A stretch of 64,000 nt of DNA from Orychophragmus violaceus. Its lineage: Eukaryota > Streptophyta > Magnoliopsida > Brassicales > Brassicaceae. The position numbers and the translations under genes are program-made. The first letter of the stretch is position 1. Each line of letters opens with the position of its first letter. Under the pieces are notes generated by a model that saw only the letters and a list, made by a program, of their open reading frames with translations, had not been told where the DNA came from and searched no databases. Shown here piece by piece: positions 1 through 10,852 of this stretch. The DNA is taken from positions 25,081,615 to 25,145,614 of the forward strand of contig CM058233.1 of assembly GCA_030180135.1 (NCBI GenBank), read 5' to 3'.

Positions 1-985
1 ATGAAGCTAGGAAAGCTGAACAGTACAGATCCATCAAAGCTGTGACCATAAGAGATGGGATTGACTTGCTGGGAGAAGAAGAGAGCATAATCTCGGATTT
101 TCTGGATGAATTATGTCTGTCTGAGACTTGCATCGATCGACACAACTCAAGCATCGATCGACACAGTCCCGATACGTCTGATGAAACTGCTCGAAATCGC
201 CTTGTGTCGATGGACACACATCGTGCATCGGTCGACACAGAACGCAGACGTGACCAGAGACCTATAACAGTTACAGGACGAGTCTATAAGCCCTCCGTGC
301 CGTATCCTAAAGTTCCTAAACTGTCTAAACATGAGCTAGAAGTGGCTAACTGCATGAAAGTGATGGATATGAAGCAGAAAGCCACCATTGATGGACATAC
401 CTTCAGTGTTGAAGAGGAACTAGAGATTCCTAGTGGAGAGGAGAAGATGGCAGTTCATTCTGAACTGGCTCTAACATCTTCAGAAACTGCAACTGCTCTT
501 AAGCAGAAAGCTCCTGATCTCTTGCATCCACCAAATCACAGGTATAAAAATCATAAACTTAAACCTCCTAATCCATCAGCTGTGAATGCAGGAAAACGAA
601 GAATCCCACCCAAGCTTCGCTCCCGCCCTGGATCTCTTCCTTCGTTCCTTGGCAAACCTCATGATCATAATGCCTATACGCCACCTTGGATGAAGAGATA
701 TTCACAGAGACACTCAAAGTCTCTATTGAAACCCCCATGAGTCCGATTCCTTTCCCATAGTCAAGCTACTGACTTTAAACAAGCGCTGAGTGGGAGGCAA
801 CCCACTAGTAGGTTCGTTTTTCTTTTCTTTTTTCGTTTTGATTTTGGTGTTTTGATTTTTTTTTTTGAGTGTGTTCAGAGCCGAGAGAAACAGGATAAAT
901 CGCACTGCATCGATCGACACATATTGTGCATCGGTCGATGCAGTTGCGATTCATGGTTTACCGGTTTTTTTAGGGGTCTTTAGAC
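1..985 (+). mobile_element. Athila-like element X, 3' internal part (fragment)
   Basis: This is the 3' part of an internal region that begins outside the window. It holds the end of a Gag-like reading frame and the start of a 3' UTR. The sequence is nearly identical to element D (about 14,775-15,730). It stops matching near 966, in the 3' UTR, and is followed at 998 by the LTR of element A in the opposite orientation, so no LTR of its own is present. A pair of TCGATCGA-type motifs lies at about 908-945. Confidence 0.75.
3..740 (+). CDS. Central Gag-like protein of deletion-derivative Athila-like element (5' partial)
   Basis: The frame is open from base 3 to the TGA at 738-740, so the protein starts outside the window. 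The visible part has a conserved block beginning TIRDGIDLLGEEESI, then an IDRH/SIDT-rich stretch, then a proline- and lysine-rich tail ending near YTPPWMKRYSQRHSK. The same protein is seen in elements B, D and G. It has no retrotransposon-Gag core, no protease motif and no polymerase. The IDRH/SIDT stretch is simply the translation of the TCGATCGA DNA motif (131-170 and 205-240). The function is unknown; it may be a residual Gag C-terminal or linker product. Confidence 0.6.
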   Translation, partial: EARKAEQYRSIKAVTIRDGIDLLGEEESIISDFLDELCLSETCIDRHNSSIDRHSPDTSDETARNRLVSMDTHRASVDTERRRDQRPITVTGRVYKPSVPYPKVPKLSKHELEVANCMKVMDMKQKATIDGHTFSVEEELEIPSGEEKMAVHSELALTSSETATALKQKAPDLLHPPNHRYKNHKLKPPNPSAVNAGKRRIPPKLRSRPGSLPSFLGKPHDHNAYTPPWMKRYSQRHSKSLLKPP

Positions 986-997
986 ATGGTAAAAACA

Positions 998-2202
998 TGA
1001 TAGGGGTCTAGTTTTATCCTATTCTACTGCAAGTGCACAGTTTTGTGATTGTAATATATAGGATATCGAAATCCACAGAGACTCCGGTCAACGATAGATT
1101 AAGAACAGTAGAGGGTAAACTAAGATGAAAGCAATGTGGAGTAACTAAAAAGCAATGCGAGAAAGTAAATAAGTAGCAAGATTATTGGTTGTGAAAGCAA
1201 TTAATTAAGGGTGCTAAGTCTAGGGCGTTCTCAGGAAATCAGACAAGCAGACAAATAATTCAGTCAGGATCTAATTAAATACAGTTCTAGAACTAAAATC
1301 ACGGATAGAAAATTAACCAACTGTCGTTGCGAGAATTCTCTAAGTCTAAGTGCAGCAATCCAGATTCCTTTGCAATTACTAACAGATTAAACCAGCATTA
1401 ATTCCAAGTTCGATATGTTCACAATTAAACTAAACCAAATGAGTAATTTAATTGCTCAACCTAAATAGTTCAGATTCTAAACCACACTTTCGTGTGGTAT
1501 TTAGCAACCTAAGATCTAGATTCTAATTGATCAAGTTAGAACTAGCTTTAAACGCAATTCAGATCGAAGAACAGATAAAGTTATGAATCCTTAACTGAAT
1601 TAAACAAGTCTAGCAAGTCATGAAATCCTATGTGAGAAACCCTAAACCTAACTATGAATCTACTCAAACATAGAATATGAAGATATAATCAATGAATAAT
1701 TAGATATCATAAAAGAGATTAAACAAGTAAAGGGGTTCGAAAACTTCTCCAAAACAAATGTAGTACAGGATCAGATCAGCCCCAAAAGCTCTAAAAACTC
1801 TCTGCTCTCAATTATGAATGTGTATGTAAGCGTATCTAAAAACTGATCTAAAAAGCTAATTAAATAGCTAAAACACGTTTTGGGCTTCTGTGTAAATATC
1901 TGGAACTTCCGGGCTTTTCTGCAATATCAGCATTTCTTCATTAAACCGCCGAGTCTGGCCCATTCGCGTAGTGCATCGACCGATGCATGTGTGCGTCGAT
2001 CGATGCAGATCCCAAAACTGGACAGTGAGTTCTCTCTCTCAGACCAAATCTCCAAATCACTTCAATAAGCTCCACAATCACCACTTTAGCTCCAAACATG
2101 CGTGTACCTAATAAAACCTGCAAAAGACTCTAAAGAAACACAAATAGACTCTAAAACAGACTTATATCATGGCATAAAACCGGTAAAAACCATGATATAT
2201 CA
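998..2202 (-). repeat. LTR of element A (about 1205 bp)
   Basis: It reads TGATAGGGG... to ...TATATCA on the plus strand, so it has TG/CA ends. A polypurine tract abuts it at 2203. It resembles the LTR of C (11189-12401) throughout and carries the LTR-type motif pair at about 1972-2007. The U3-tip hairpin arms TATATCATGG and CCATGATATA lie near 2163-2199. Confidence 0.85.
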
Positions 2203-3761
2203 ACTCCCTCACACTTAGCTTTTGCTTGCCCTCAAGCAAAACAGAGAACTAAAACATGGTGAAGAGGTTTGAAAACTTTCAGAAACTCTTTTTGTCCTAG
2301 AAGCAACAACACTCAGATTCCCCTTAGTAATCCACTGAAAGAATCAATCACAAGATATCAAGACCAACATATACTTCCCCCACACTTAGCAACTGTCCTA
2401 AGTAAACTCCACAATCACATTCACGCATTCAAATTCACCCTACTGACTTCTGCAAGTATTTAAGTGCGGTCTCACCTAAGGAGTATCGATCAAAGGCACA
2501 TGGATTCTTACCTTATCAGCTCTAGACAATAATACTATCTTTCTCTAGTCCCTTTCTTCTCTTTTCCCCTCCTTAGCATTCTGATTTTTCCCCATTGGGT
2601 ATCATTTTATTTTATTTTATCAGTGCTCTTCCCGTTAAGGGGTGTACTTTGGACACATTCCATGGATGCACAGGATATGATAGTTGTAGCTACCACTCCC
2701 AGAGACCACTTCGGAGTTACTAACTCATCCTCAGTTTATTATCTTTTTTTTTATTTTATTTTATGGAAGGGGAGAAGGGAACCAAATAGGACAGGTTTAC
2801 AGGCTGTCTCAGAACTAACAAGGGAATCCGACACAAAGTATACCAAGCCCTTAGGTGAGAAAATTAAGTCAGTATTAAGTTTGAAGTCAGTAAAAGGATC
2901 CTCTGATACCTGAAGTGATGTGGGTGTCCTCAGTAGGTTGATCTGTGATGGGGTTTTCTAATAGTCATAGATAGATCATGCAACGTCATCCCGATGGTTA
3001 CTTAAGTTCCTGCAAGTGCTGTTAATCTTCTCAAAAAATCATTGTTTCTTACTTAAACTGGTTTTGACTCGATAAAACAAATTATTATTATTATTTTTTT
3101 TGAAAAACATACTGACTCTAAGAAAACAGAAAGATAGATGTCAGTAGCACCTCCCCTACACTTAAAACACATTGTCCCCAGTAGTGTCAAGAGAAGGATT
3201 GGTAAAAAGAAAGAAAAAGTTAAATGTTAATGGACGTGTTGAGTTCTGTCTGATTTTTACCTCTGTCGCACAGGCATCGACCGTTGCACTAGGTGCATCG
3301 ACTGTTGCTAGGCGATTTTTTGTGTATGGTCGATCGTTGCTCAGGACCGCAACGATCGCTGCAATGTGATTTCGATCGTGTTGTGACGATCGACACAGTG
3401 GTGTGTCGATCGACGCACTGCGATTCGTCCGAGACCTGCAGACAAAAACTCACCAAAACCAGAAACAAAACGTAAAATCCTACAAAAACATCAAAATCAA
3501 AATGCAAAAATGAAAATAGTGGGTTGCCTCCCACTCAGCGCTTGTTTAAGGTCATTAGCTTGACCGGACGAACAAGAATCAGGCACCGTGAGATCCTGAC
3601 AGAGACTTTGATTGTCTCTGTGCAAGTCTCCTCATCCAAGGCGGCGAGTAGGCTGTATCAGAATGCTCTTGTCCAAGAAAAGAAGGAGAGAAACGTTCCC
3701 CCGGATCCAAAATCACGGTGTCACTTGGCTGCTTATCATCTCCATCCATAATGGTGAATGT
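2203..3761 (-). other. 3' UTR of element A with three polypurine-tract-like sites
   Basis: This is non-coding. On the minus strand three GTGTGGGGGAGT-type tracts occur: one next to the LTR (about 2204-2218, one substitution), one near 2376-2390 and one near 3150-3165. Between them lie blocks conserved in all family members, for example around the ATGGATGCACAGGATATGA stretch (2661-2679). A dense group of TCGATCGA-type motifs sits at about 3273-3425, just downstream of the gag stop. The short open frames here are by-products. Confidence 0.6.
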
Positions 3762-6247
3762 CTACCCATCAATCAGCGGCTTGCGCAGCTTATCCATCTC
3801 ATAATGCAGCGGCTCATCTCCCAGGTGGAGATCAATCAGACTGTGTCTAACATCTATTACCGCTCCTGCTGTTGCTAAGAATGGTCTCCCAAGTATCAAC
3901 GCGTCATCAGGATCACTGTCATACTTAAGCATTAAGAAGTCTGTTGGAACCAAGTAGTTTCCAAATCTCACCGGGATGTCCTCAAGGAGTCCTTCTGAAA
4001 CCCTTAGAGACTGATCAGCTAGGACAAGAGAGGTCCTAGTGGGCGAAAAATCCAACATACCCAGCTTCTCTGGCACATAATATGGCATAAGACTTCCTGC
4101 AGCTCCAAGAACACATAGAGAACGCCTAAAACTATCTTCAAAGATAGAACAGTTCAGCACAAAGACACCAGGGTCAAGCAGCTTCTTTGGAATCTTGGTT
4201 AATAGCACATCACTTATATGCTGAGGGACCACAATCACCCAATCTTTCAGCTCTTCATCCAAAGGCAACATCTTATTCAAGCACCTCTGCACACATGGGT
4301 GATAAGGTGGATCATCAGATGATGGAATTTCTTCCAACTCTTCACCAATCTTTTCCAGCTGCTTAAGCTCTTCAATCTCTTGCTTATTACTTCAGACACT
4401 GAGGGATATAATCTAATGGATTGTGCATAAATCTCCTGCTGAGTAATCTCAGATACTCCAGGGAATAAACGATCAAGCTCTAAATATGCATCAATGCCTT
4501 CAGAATCCTACGGGTCTGTCTGTTAACGACCTGCAACGACCGACGCTAAGGGTGCGTCAATCGATGCATCACTGTTTTCACCGTTTCTACCCGAGAGATT
4601 TTTCCAAAAATCCGAAAATTCAGCCTCTTCTACCAACTCAGCTGTGCTTAGCTCAAATCCTTCACCTAGGTGTGATCCATCATCAATGTACACTGACCAG
4701 GCCTTAATATGGGTGTATGCTACTCCTTTTCCTTTAACAGAACTTGAAATCTGACTCACCTGAGTATCCAACTGCTTCACATGAGTGTTCAGAGACTCAA
4801 ACTTCCCATTGAGATCCTCATAGACAGCATCCAACTTCTTATTGCAGTCCACAACAATCTTGGTCTGACTTTCCAACAGCTGTTCCATCATTGCCTCCAA
4901 CTTACTCTCATGAGCAGTGGCTACATGAGGTGCTTGGTAAGAAGATGATCCATAGATTCTATGAGTACCTTGTCCAAAAGGTTTCTGAAAACCACTAGTC
5001 TGTCCAAAGCCAGAGGAGTTCTGATTGCCTGTGAAGGCACTCCTCTGTCCTCCATTTAAGAACCTGTTTCCCTGCTGATTACCAAATCTATTACCTTGGA
5101 ATCCAGATCATCCTAAGTAATTCACATCTTCTTCCTGAGTGTCCTCCTCAGTCTGAATTACCTCAACATCTTGGGCAAAGTGGACAGCTTTCTTACCAGC
5201 TAGGAGATTACAAACTGTGTCCAGCTTAGATCTAATATCAGCAATCTCCAAATTCTCTACCTTTCCACCAGATTTCTTCCTCCTCTCATCAGTAGTCTTG
5301 CAACTGTTGCTGCTCACTAAGTTCTCAATCAACTGCTTAACTTGAGCAGAAGTCCTAGTGTTAAAGTTGGCATTGCTAGAGTTGTCCAACGCAGTCTGAT
5401 ATGGAAGATCTATGCCTCTAAAGAAGATGCCTAGCAATGTGACCTCAGTGCATCCATGGTGCGGGCAGTCACGTTGGTATTTCTTGAATCTCATCCAGGC
5501 AGTCTTAAGAGGCTCAGTAGGACCTTGGGAAAAGGTGAGTATGTTCTGTCTGGACTGATCAGAATGCGCATCATCATAGAAGTGACGCAGGAACTCACTC
5601 TTCAGGGCTGCCCAAGTAACAAACTGCCCAGGTGGAAGTTGCTTCAGCCATGCAGCAGCGTCTCCAGCGAGACTGTGTGGAAAGAGCTTGAGAAACAGAT
5701 AATCCTGGCACACTCCATCATACTTCATGCCAGTGATTATGTCCTCAAACTGATCAATGTGATCCATAGGCTGCTCCGACGGGTGACCATGGAAAGCATT
5801 CTGCTTCATCAGCGAGTAGTAGATGGTTTTGATTTCAAAATCATTCCGCTCAAAACCGGGAGGTACAAGAGCTGACCGGTTAGCATGAAACTCATCCGGT
5901 CTGTTGTAGTCAGCTATTGTCCTCTCATGAACACTCTGTCCACCTTGGTTCTGTCCTTAACCTTGCGCCTGCGGCTGTGGTTCAGGTTCCTCAACATCAG
6001 GGATCACACGTCCCTCAGCATCAATCCTCTGCCCAGCAGCATTGTGCGGATTGTTATCTCGGTCCCTCAGGATACCGTTAGCATCTTGTATCAGGATCAA
6101 ACGTTCACGTACCATCCTTGCTCTTCTTTCTCTTCTGTTAGTCCTCTCTAGTCGTCCAAGTTCTTCAAGTCCGAGATTAACGAGGTTCAAGTTCTGATTA
6201 CTTCTAGTTTCACGCGTCTGCATAAACTGTCTGTAATCGTCAAGCAA
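3762..6247 (-). pseudogene. Degenerate Gag-protease of element A
   Basis: On the minus strand it starts as MLDDYRQFMQ and contains a Retrotrans_gag core (about 5809-5390) with residues such as HPMDHIDQFED and MRFKKYQRDCPHHG. A linker with coiled-coil character follows, then a retropepsin-like domain (4337-3762). In-frame stops interrupt it at about 5957, 5108 and 4523, and the protease lies in another frame, so at least one frameshift exists between 4523 and 4337. The aspartic-protease motif reads CVLGAAGSLMP: the catalytic Asp of the DLG motif, still present in element C, is Val here. This is a dead copy. No RT or integrase follows. Confidence 0.8.
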
Positions 6248-6335
6248 CGATCGATGCTAGTAGTGCAACGATCGATTCAATCTCAGAATCGCCTAGTGAC
6301 GATCGACACAAAGGTGCAACGATCGATGCTAGGCG
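6240..6335 (-). repeat. TCGATCGA-motif cluster in leader of element A
   Basis: Four copies of a 12-16 bp near-palindrome centred on CGATCG occur in about 95 bp, flanked by TGCA-, TGCAA- or TGTG-type half-sites. They precede the gag frame and are not translated. Equivalent leader clusters exist in B (6608-6688), D (14340-14405), I (25746-25808) and G (56411-56497). Confidence 0.75.
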
Positions 6336-6460
6336 AATGTCGTACCTGCGACAGAAAGAAAACAGAGAAAAATCAGTAAACAAAAATAAAAATAAAAATC
6401 CTAGTAAAAACCCTAAGTTCGAAGCTATCGAAGACTCTAAGAGTCCGGTTATCAAGTTTT

Positions 6461-6478
6461 TGGCGCCGTTGCCGGGGA
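6461..6478 (+). other. Primer-binding site, tRNA-Asp type (element B)
   Basis: TGGCGCCGTTGCCGGGGA is complementary to the 3' end of plant tRNA-Asp including CCA. This is the usual primer of Athila-type gypsy elements. It lies six bases after a residual LTR end (ATCA). Confidence 0.9.
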
Positions 6479-6607
6479 CTCTTTTTAGTCCTCGATAGAT
6501 TTGAACTTAGGGTTTAAACTAGGTTTTTCGTTTTTGTTTTTGTTTACTAATTTTTTTTCTTTTCTTCTTTTTCTTGCGTTTCAGGTACGCTTGTAATCGC
6601 TCTGAAT

Positions 6608-6688
6608 CAATCGACACGGTCCTGTGTGTCGATCGTCACATCTTCGCACTTGCATCGATCGACACTACTTTGCATCGATCGACACAGC
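6608..6688 (+). repeat. TCGATCGA-motif cluster in leader of element B
   Basis: Four sites occur within 80 bp: TCAATCGACAC, TGTCGATCGTCAC, TGCATCGATCGACAC and a second TGCATCGATCGACAC. They lie just upstream of the ATG at 6705. The first is one base away from the consensus core. Confidence 0.75.
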
Positions 6689-6704
6689 GCGTAAGATGAT
6701 GTGA

Positions 6705-7892
6705 ATGATGGAACGGTTCTTGGAAAATCAGCAGAATAACTCATTCTGTAGAGACTATGGTTCTTATTCATTCACCAGGGATTATGAATCTTCGTCATAT
6801 CATCTTGTTCCCCTTCAGAATACGCAATCTGATAAGCTGATAAGTATGATGGAGCAGTTACTGGAAATACATGAAGAGGAGATGAACTACATAAATGGTT
6901 CTGGGTTTCAAGGAAACAGGTATGGAAATCAGCGAGGTAATTCCTATCAAAGGACTTATGAATCATCCTCCTATCAGGTACCTCCTGCAACTAATGCTTA
7001 TGAGAGCAAGATAGAATCCATGATGGAGCAGCTGCTAGAGGATCAGACTAAGACTGCTGTGGACTTCGACAGAAAGCTGGATGCTATGCATGAAAATCTT
7101 AATGAAAAGTTTGAATCTTTGAACACGCATGTGAAAAAGCTGGATGTCCGAGTTCAACAAACAGCTGAAACAATACAAAGGCAGAATGAAGCTAGGAGAG
7201 CTGAACAGAAGCTGCACATTAATGATGTGACCATAAGAGATGGGATTGACTTGCTGGGAGAAGAAGAGAGCATAATCTCGGATTTTCTGGATGAATTCTG
7301 TCTGTCTGAGACTTGCATCGATCGACACAACTCAAGCATCGATCGACACAGTCCTGATACGTCTGATGAAACTGCTCGAAATTGCCTTGTGTCGATCGAC
7401 ACACATCATGCATCGGTCGACACAGAACGCAGGCGTGACCAGAGACTTGTAATAGTCCCAGAACGAGTCTATAAGCCCTCTGTGCCGTATGCTAAGGTTC
7501 CTAAACTGTCTAAACAGGAGCTAGAAGTGGCTAAGTGCATGAAAGTGATGGATAGGAAGCAGAAAGCCACCATTGATGGACAGAGCTTCAATGTAAAAGT
7601 GGAACCAGAGATTCCTATTGGAGAAGAGAAGATGGCAGTTCATTCTGAACTTGCTCTAACATCTTCAGAAACTTCAACTGCTCTTAAGCAGAAAGCTCCT
7701 GATCTCTTGCGTCCACCAAAGCACAGGTATAAAAATCCTAAACTTAAACCTCCTAATCCCTCAGCTTTGAATGCAGGAAAACGCAGCATACCACCCAAGC
7801 TTCGCTCCCGCCCTGATTCTACTCCTTCGTTCCTTGGGAAATCTCATGATCCGAAAGCATATACACCACCTTGGATGAAGAGATATTCATAG
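6705..7892 (+). CDS. Central Gag-like protein, element B (395 aa)
   Basis: An uninterrupted frame starts at ATGATGGAACGG and ends at the TAG at 7890. A TGA just upstream in the same frame supports this start. The protein begins with repeated MMEQLLE-type helical segments (about residues 1-155, probable coiled coil) and a Q/N/G/Y-rich stretch. It continues with the TIRDGIDLLGEEESI block and the motif-derived IDRH/SIDT stretch (about 205-245), and ends in a basic proline-rich tail. Compared with element I it lacks the N-terminal Retrotrans_gag core and the whole protease. The frame is open although no enzyme is encoded; this may mean youth or a retained role in RNA or particle binding. The function is not established. 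Confidence 0.6.
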   Translation: MMERFLENQQNNSFCRDYGSYSFTRDYESSSYHLVPLQNTQSDKLISMMEQLLEIHEEEMNYINGSGFQGNRYGNQRGNSYQRTYESSSYQVPPATNAYESKIESMMEQLLEDQTKTAVDFDRKLDAMHENLNEKFESLNTHVKKLDVRVQQTAETIQRQNEARRAEQKLHINDVTIRDGIDLLGEEESIISDFLDEFCLSETCIDRHNSSIDRHSPDTSDETARNCLVSIDTHHASVDTERRRDQRLVIVPERVYKPSVPYAKVPKLSKQELEVAKCMKVMDRKQKATIDGQSFNVKVEPEIPIGEEKMAVHSELALTSSETSTALKQKAPDLLRPPKHRYKNPKLKPPNPSALNAGKRSIPPKLRSRPDSTPSFLGKSHDPKAYTPPWMKRYS

Positions 7893-9255
7893 AGACATTC
7901 CAAGTCTCTGTTGAAACCCCCATGAGTCCGATCTCCTTTCCATAGTCAAGCTATTGACTTTAAACAAGCGCTGAGTGGGAGGCAACCCACTGTTAGGTTC
8001 GATTTTGTTTTCATTTTTCGTTTTGGTTTTGTTATTTTGATTTTTTCTGTTTAAGTGTGTTCAGAGCCGAGAGAAACAGGCAGAATCGCACTGCATCGAT
8101 AGACACACATAGTGCATCGGTCGACACAGTCGCGATTTATGGTTAGCCAAATTAATTGCAGTTCAGACATCGGTTATCTACATAACCACGAGCATATTCG
8201 CCGTGCATCGATCGACACCCTAGTGGCATCGATCGACACAGGGCGACAACAGGTACGTATTCTGAAAATTTTCGGACTGATTTCAATTTGATTATTTTTC
8301 TCACCGAGCCTAAGCTGGATTACACTGGGGACAGTGTAGTTCAAGTGTGGGGGAGGTAGCTACTGACTCACGCTTTTGTTTTCTTATGAGTCAGTCCTTT
8401 GTTTTTCAAAATTGTTTTATTGAGTCAAAATCTGTATGAAACTATGATTTTTCGAGGAATTTTTTTGCTTGAACAGGAACTAAGTAACCATTGGACAGAC
8501 TTGCAGAGCCTCTATGACTGTTAGAAAACCCAACATGGATCAGCCTACTGAGAACACCCATATCATTTCAGGTATCAGAGGATCCTTTTACTGACTTCAC
8601 TCTAATACTGACTTAATTTTCTCACCTAAGGGCTTGGTATACCTTGAGTCGGATTCCTTTGTTAGTTCTGACACAGCTTGTAAACCTGTCCAATTTGGTT
8701 CCCTTCTCCCCTTCCATAAAAAAAAAAGATAATAAACTGAGGATGAGTTAGTAACTCCGAAGTGGTCTCTGGGAGTGGTAGCTACAACTATCATATCCTG
8801 TGCATCCATGGAATTTGTCCAAAGTACACCCCATAACGGGAAGAACACTAATAAAAAAAAATGATACCCAATGGGAAAAATCAGTTGTTAAGGAAGGGAA
8901 AGAGAAGAAAGGGACCAGAGAAAGATAGTATGGTGGTCTAGAGCTGACAAGGTAAGAATCCATGTGCCCTTTGATCGATAATCCTTAGGTGAGACCGCAC
9001 TTAATTGCTTATAGAAGTCAGTAGGGTGAATTTGAATGCGTGAATGTGATTGTGGAGTTTACTTAGGACAGTTGCTAAGTGTGGGGGAAGTACATTGTGG
9101 TCTTGAGTTCTATAGGAAAGTTTTCAGTGGATTACTAAGTGAATGTGAATGCGAAAGTTCCTAGGACGAAATGAGTTTCAGTGTTTTCAAACCTCTTTTC
9201 TTATACTTTGGTTCTTTACTTGCTTGAGGGCAAGCAAGAGCTAAGTGTGGGGGAG
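7893..9255 (+). other. 3' UTR of element B with three polypurine-tract-like sites
   Basis: This is non-coding. AAGTGTGGGGGAGG-type tracts lie near 8342-8355, 9074-9088 and 9242-9256; the last abuts the LTR. A motif cluster lies at about 8093-8242. The apparent minus-strand open frames here are by-products of conserved UTR blocks. Confidence 0.6.
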
Positions 9256-10435
9256 GATATATACCATGGATTTTAGGGATTTTAACCATGCTATATATCT
9301 TATTTATCGAGTCTTATGTTATGTTTTGGAGTCTTTTTAGTATGATTACAGGTCTAGGTATGTTTGGAGCGGAATTGGACATTATGGTGCATTCTGGAGC
9401 ATTTTAGAGTATTGACCCGAGAGGAAGAGTTCACTGCCCGTTTCACAGACCTGTGTCGATCGACACAGATGGTGCAACGATCGACACAAGGTCGACACAG
9501 ACTTTTATCGGCGGTTAATGAAGAGTATGGAAATTGCAACTTTGCCCAGAAGTTCTTTATAATTACAAAGAAGCTCGAGCCGGCTTTAGACCATTATATT
9601 AGGGTTTTTAAGCCATTGTTTAGGCAAAAAAACAAGTTTTACTTACGCTTTTCATAAGTCTTATATTATTCAGAGAAAGTTTTAGGGGCTGATCTTGTTC
9701 TCGAAAGAGACTTGATTTCGAACCCCAGTTCTTTATTTGATTTTATAATATTTGGTTTTCTATTCATGATGTTTTCTGTCTCGATGAACATGTCTGAGTA
9801 GATTACCTGTTAAGTTTAGGGATTCTCATTAGGGATTTCAAGGAATTATAGGTTAATCAATCTGTATGGATTCATATCTGCTAGTTCTTTGTCTAGGATT
9901 GTTCTTAATGCTTGATCTGAATTGGCCACTTAGATTATTGATGTTAGGTTGATTGATGCAACGACAGTTGATCAATTAGCTAGAAAGAACCTAGATGAGC
10001 AATTGAATTACTCGCAAAGCAATTTGGTTTAGTTTAATTGTGAACATATCGAACTTAATCTTAAAGCTGGTTTAATCTGTTAGTAATTGCAAAGGAATTT
10101 GGATTGCTGCACTTAGACTTAGAGAATTATCGCAACGACAGTTGGTTAATTTTATATATGTGTTTGAGTTCTAGAATAATACTTAATTAGATCCCAATTG
10201 ATTGATTGCATGTGTTCCTGATTTCTTGAGAACTCCCTAGACTTAACGCCTTCTCACCTGATATACTTTACTGCTTTGCTTTTTAGTTTCTAATCATATT
10301 TGCTTTCTCCTAGTTTAATCTTTTCTGTTCTAATTCAATCGTTGACCGGAGTCCATGTGGATTTGATACCCTAAGTACTACAACTACATCACTGTGCACT
10401 TGCAGTTAGTATAGGGATTAAAACTAGACCTATCA
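9256..10435 (+). repeat. LTR of element B (about 1180 bp)
   Basis: It begins ATATACCATGG... and ends ...GACCTATCA. The initial TG expected after the purine tract is altered (GGAGGATATATACC). The tip hairpin has one mismatch (CCATGCTATAT). The motif pair lies at 9461-9500. The 3' end has the conserved block GTGCACTTGCAG. Confidence 0.8.
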
Positions 10436-10441
10436 AGTTTT

Positions 10442-10459
10442 TGGCGCCGTTGTCGGGGA
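10442..10459 (+). other. Second tRNA-Asp-type primer-binding site after LTR of B
   Basis: TGGCGCCGTTGTCGGGGA, one mismatch from the site in B, directly follows the LTR end with the usual AGTTTT spacer. About 30 bp of leader-like sequence follows, and then the sequence breaks into LTR fragments. Confidence 0.8.
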
Positions 10460-10530
10460 AACATGTTTCTGTTTAGACTAGGTTTTTCGCAAGTGCAAGT
10501 GCAAGTGCACAGTGATGTAGTTGTAAATCT

Positions 10531-10707
10531 TGATAGGTCTAGTTTGAATCCCTATACTAACTGCAAGTGCACAGTGATATAGTTGTAGTACTTAGGGTAT
10601 CGAATCCACATGGACTTCGGTCAACGATAGATTTAGAACGGTCAAGTTAAAACTAGGAGAAAGCAATATGGGAAAGCAGTAAATCAAACAGCAGAAAAGT
10701 ATATCAA
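10531..10707 (-). repeat. LTR end fragment
   Basis: TGATAGGTCTAG... matches the first about 175 bp (plus-strand reading) of family LTRs and is then truncated near 10,707. It has no partner LTR. Confidence 0.7.
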
Positions 10708-10731
10708 GACCCCTATCTATAGATATACTTG

Positions 10732-10769
10732 ATAGGATAAAACTAGATAGGGATCTAGTTTTATCCTAT
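10732..10769. repeat. Perfect 17-bp inverted repeat of an LTR tip
   Basis: The arms ATAGGATAAAACTAGAT and ATCTAGTTTTATCCTAT are exact reverse complements around a four-base AGGG loop. The right arm is the start of a family LTR (continuing to about 10,852), so two LTR tips face each other here. Confidence 0.85.
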
Positions 10770-10852
10770 TCTACTGCAAGTGCACAGTTATGTGATTGTA
10801 GTATATAGGGTATCAAAATCCACAGAGACTCCGGTCAATGATAGATTAAGAA
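10750..10852 (-). repeat. LTR tip fragment left of captured gypsy segment
   Basis: About 100 bp matches the tip of LTR C (11,194-11,297), for example the TCTAGTTTTATCCTATTC start. It stops where the captured gypsy coding fragment begins. Confidence 0.75.

Larger units (their letters stand above)
998..6447 (-). mobile_element. Athila-like element A (3' LTR plus degenerate Gag-protease; 5' LTR missing)
   Basis: On the minus strand the order is leader (about 6447-6248), broken gag-protease (6247-3762), a long 3' UTR with purine tracts (3761-2203) and the 3' LTR (2202-998). The 5' LTR and primer-binding site are missing. At about 6447-6450 the leader is joined directly to the start of element B in the opposite orientation, making a head-to-head junction. 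Element C is a close relative of the left two thirds of A. Confidence 0.8.
6448..10435 (+). mobile_element. Athila-like element B (deletion derivative, 5' LTR missing)
   Basis: On the plus strand the order is a few bases of LTR end, the primer-binding site (6461), a leader with a motif cluster, a 396-codon Gag-like frame (6705-7892), a 3' UTR with purine tracts and an LTR (9256-10435). The 5' LTR is replaced by the head-to-head junction with A. The LTR at the right end is followed by a second primer-binding site, so it may also have served as the 5' LTR of a lost downstream copy. Confidence 0.8.

Noticed and set aside
2623..3534. Numerous 60-97-codon frames in the 3' UTRs of Athila-like elements
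   Set aside because: The frames recur because the UTR DNA is conserved between copies. Their ends differ among copies and they show no codon structure or domain.
6240..6335. CRISPR-like array, because of short repeats with spacers
   Set aside because: The repeats are degenerate near-palindromes of 12-16 bp with irregular spacing, lie inside retrotransposons, and the genome is eukaryotic.
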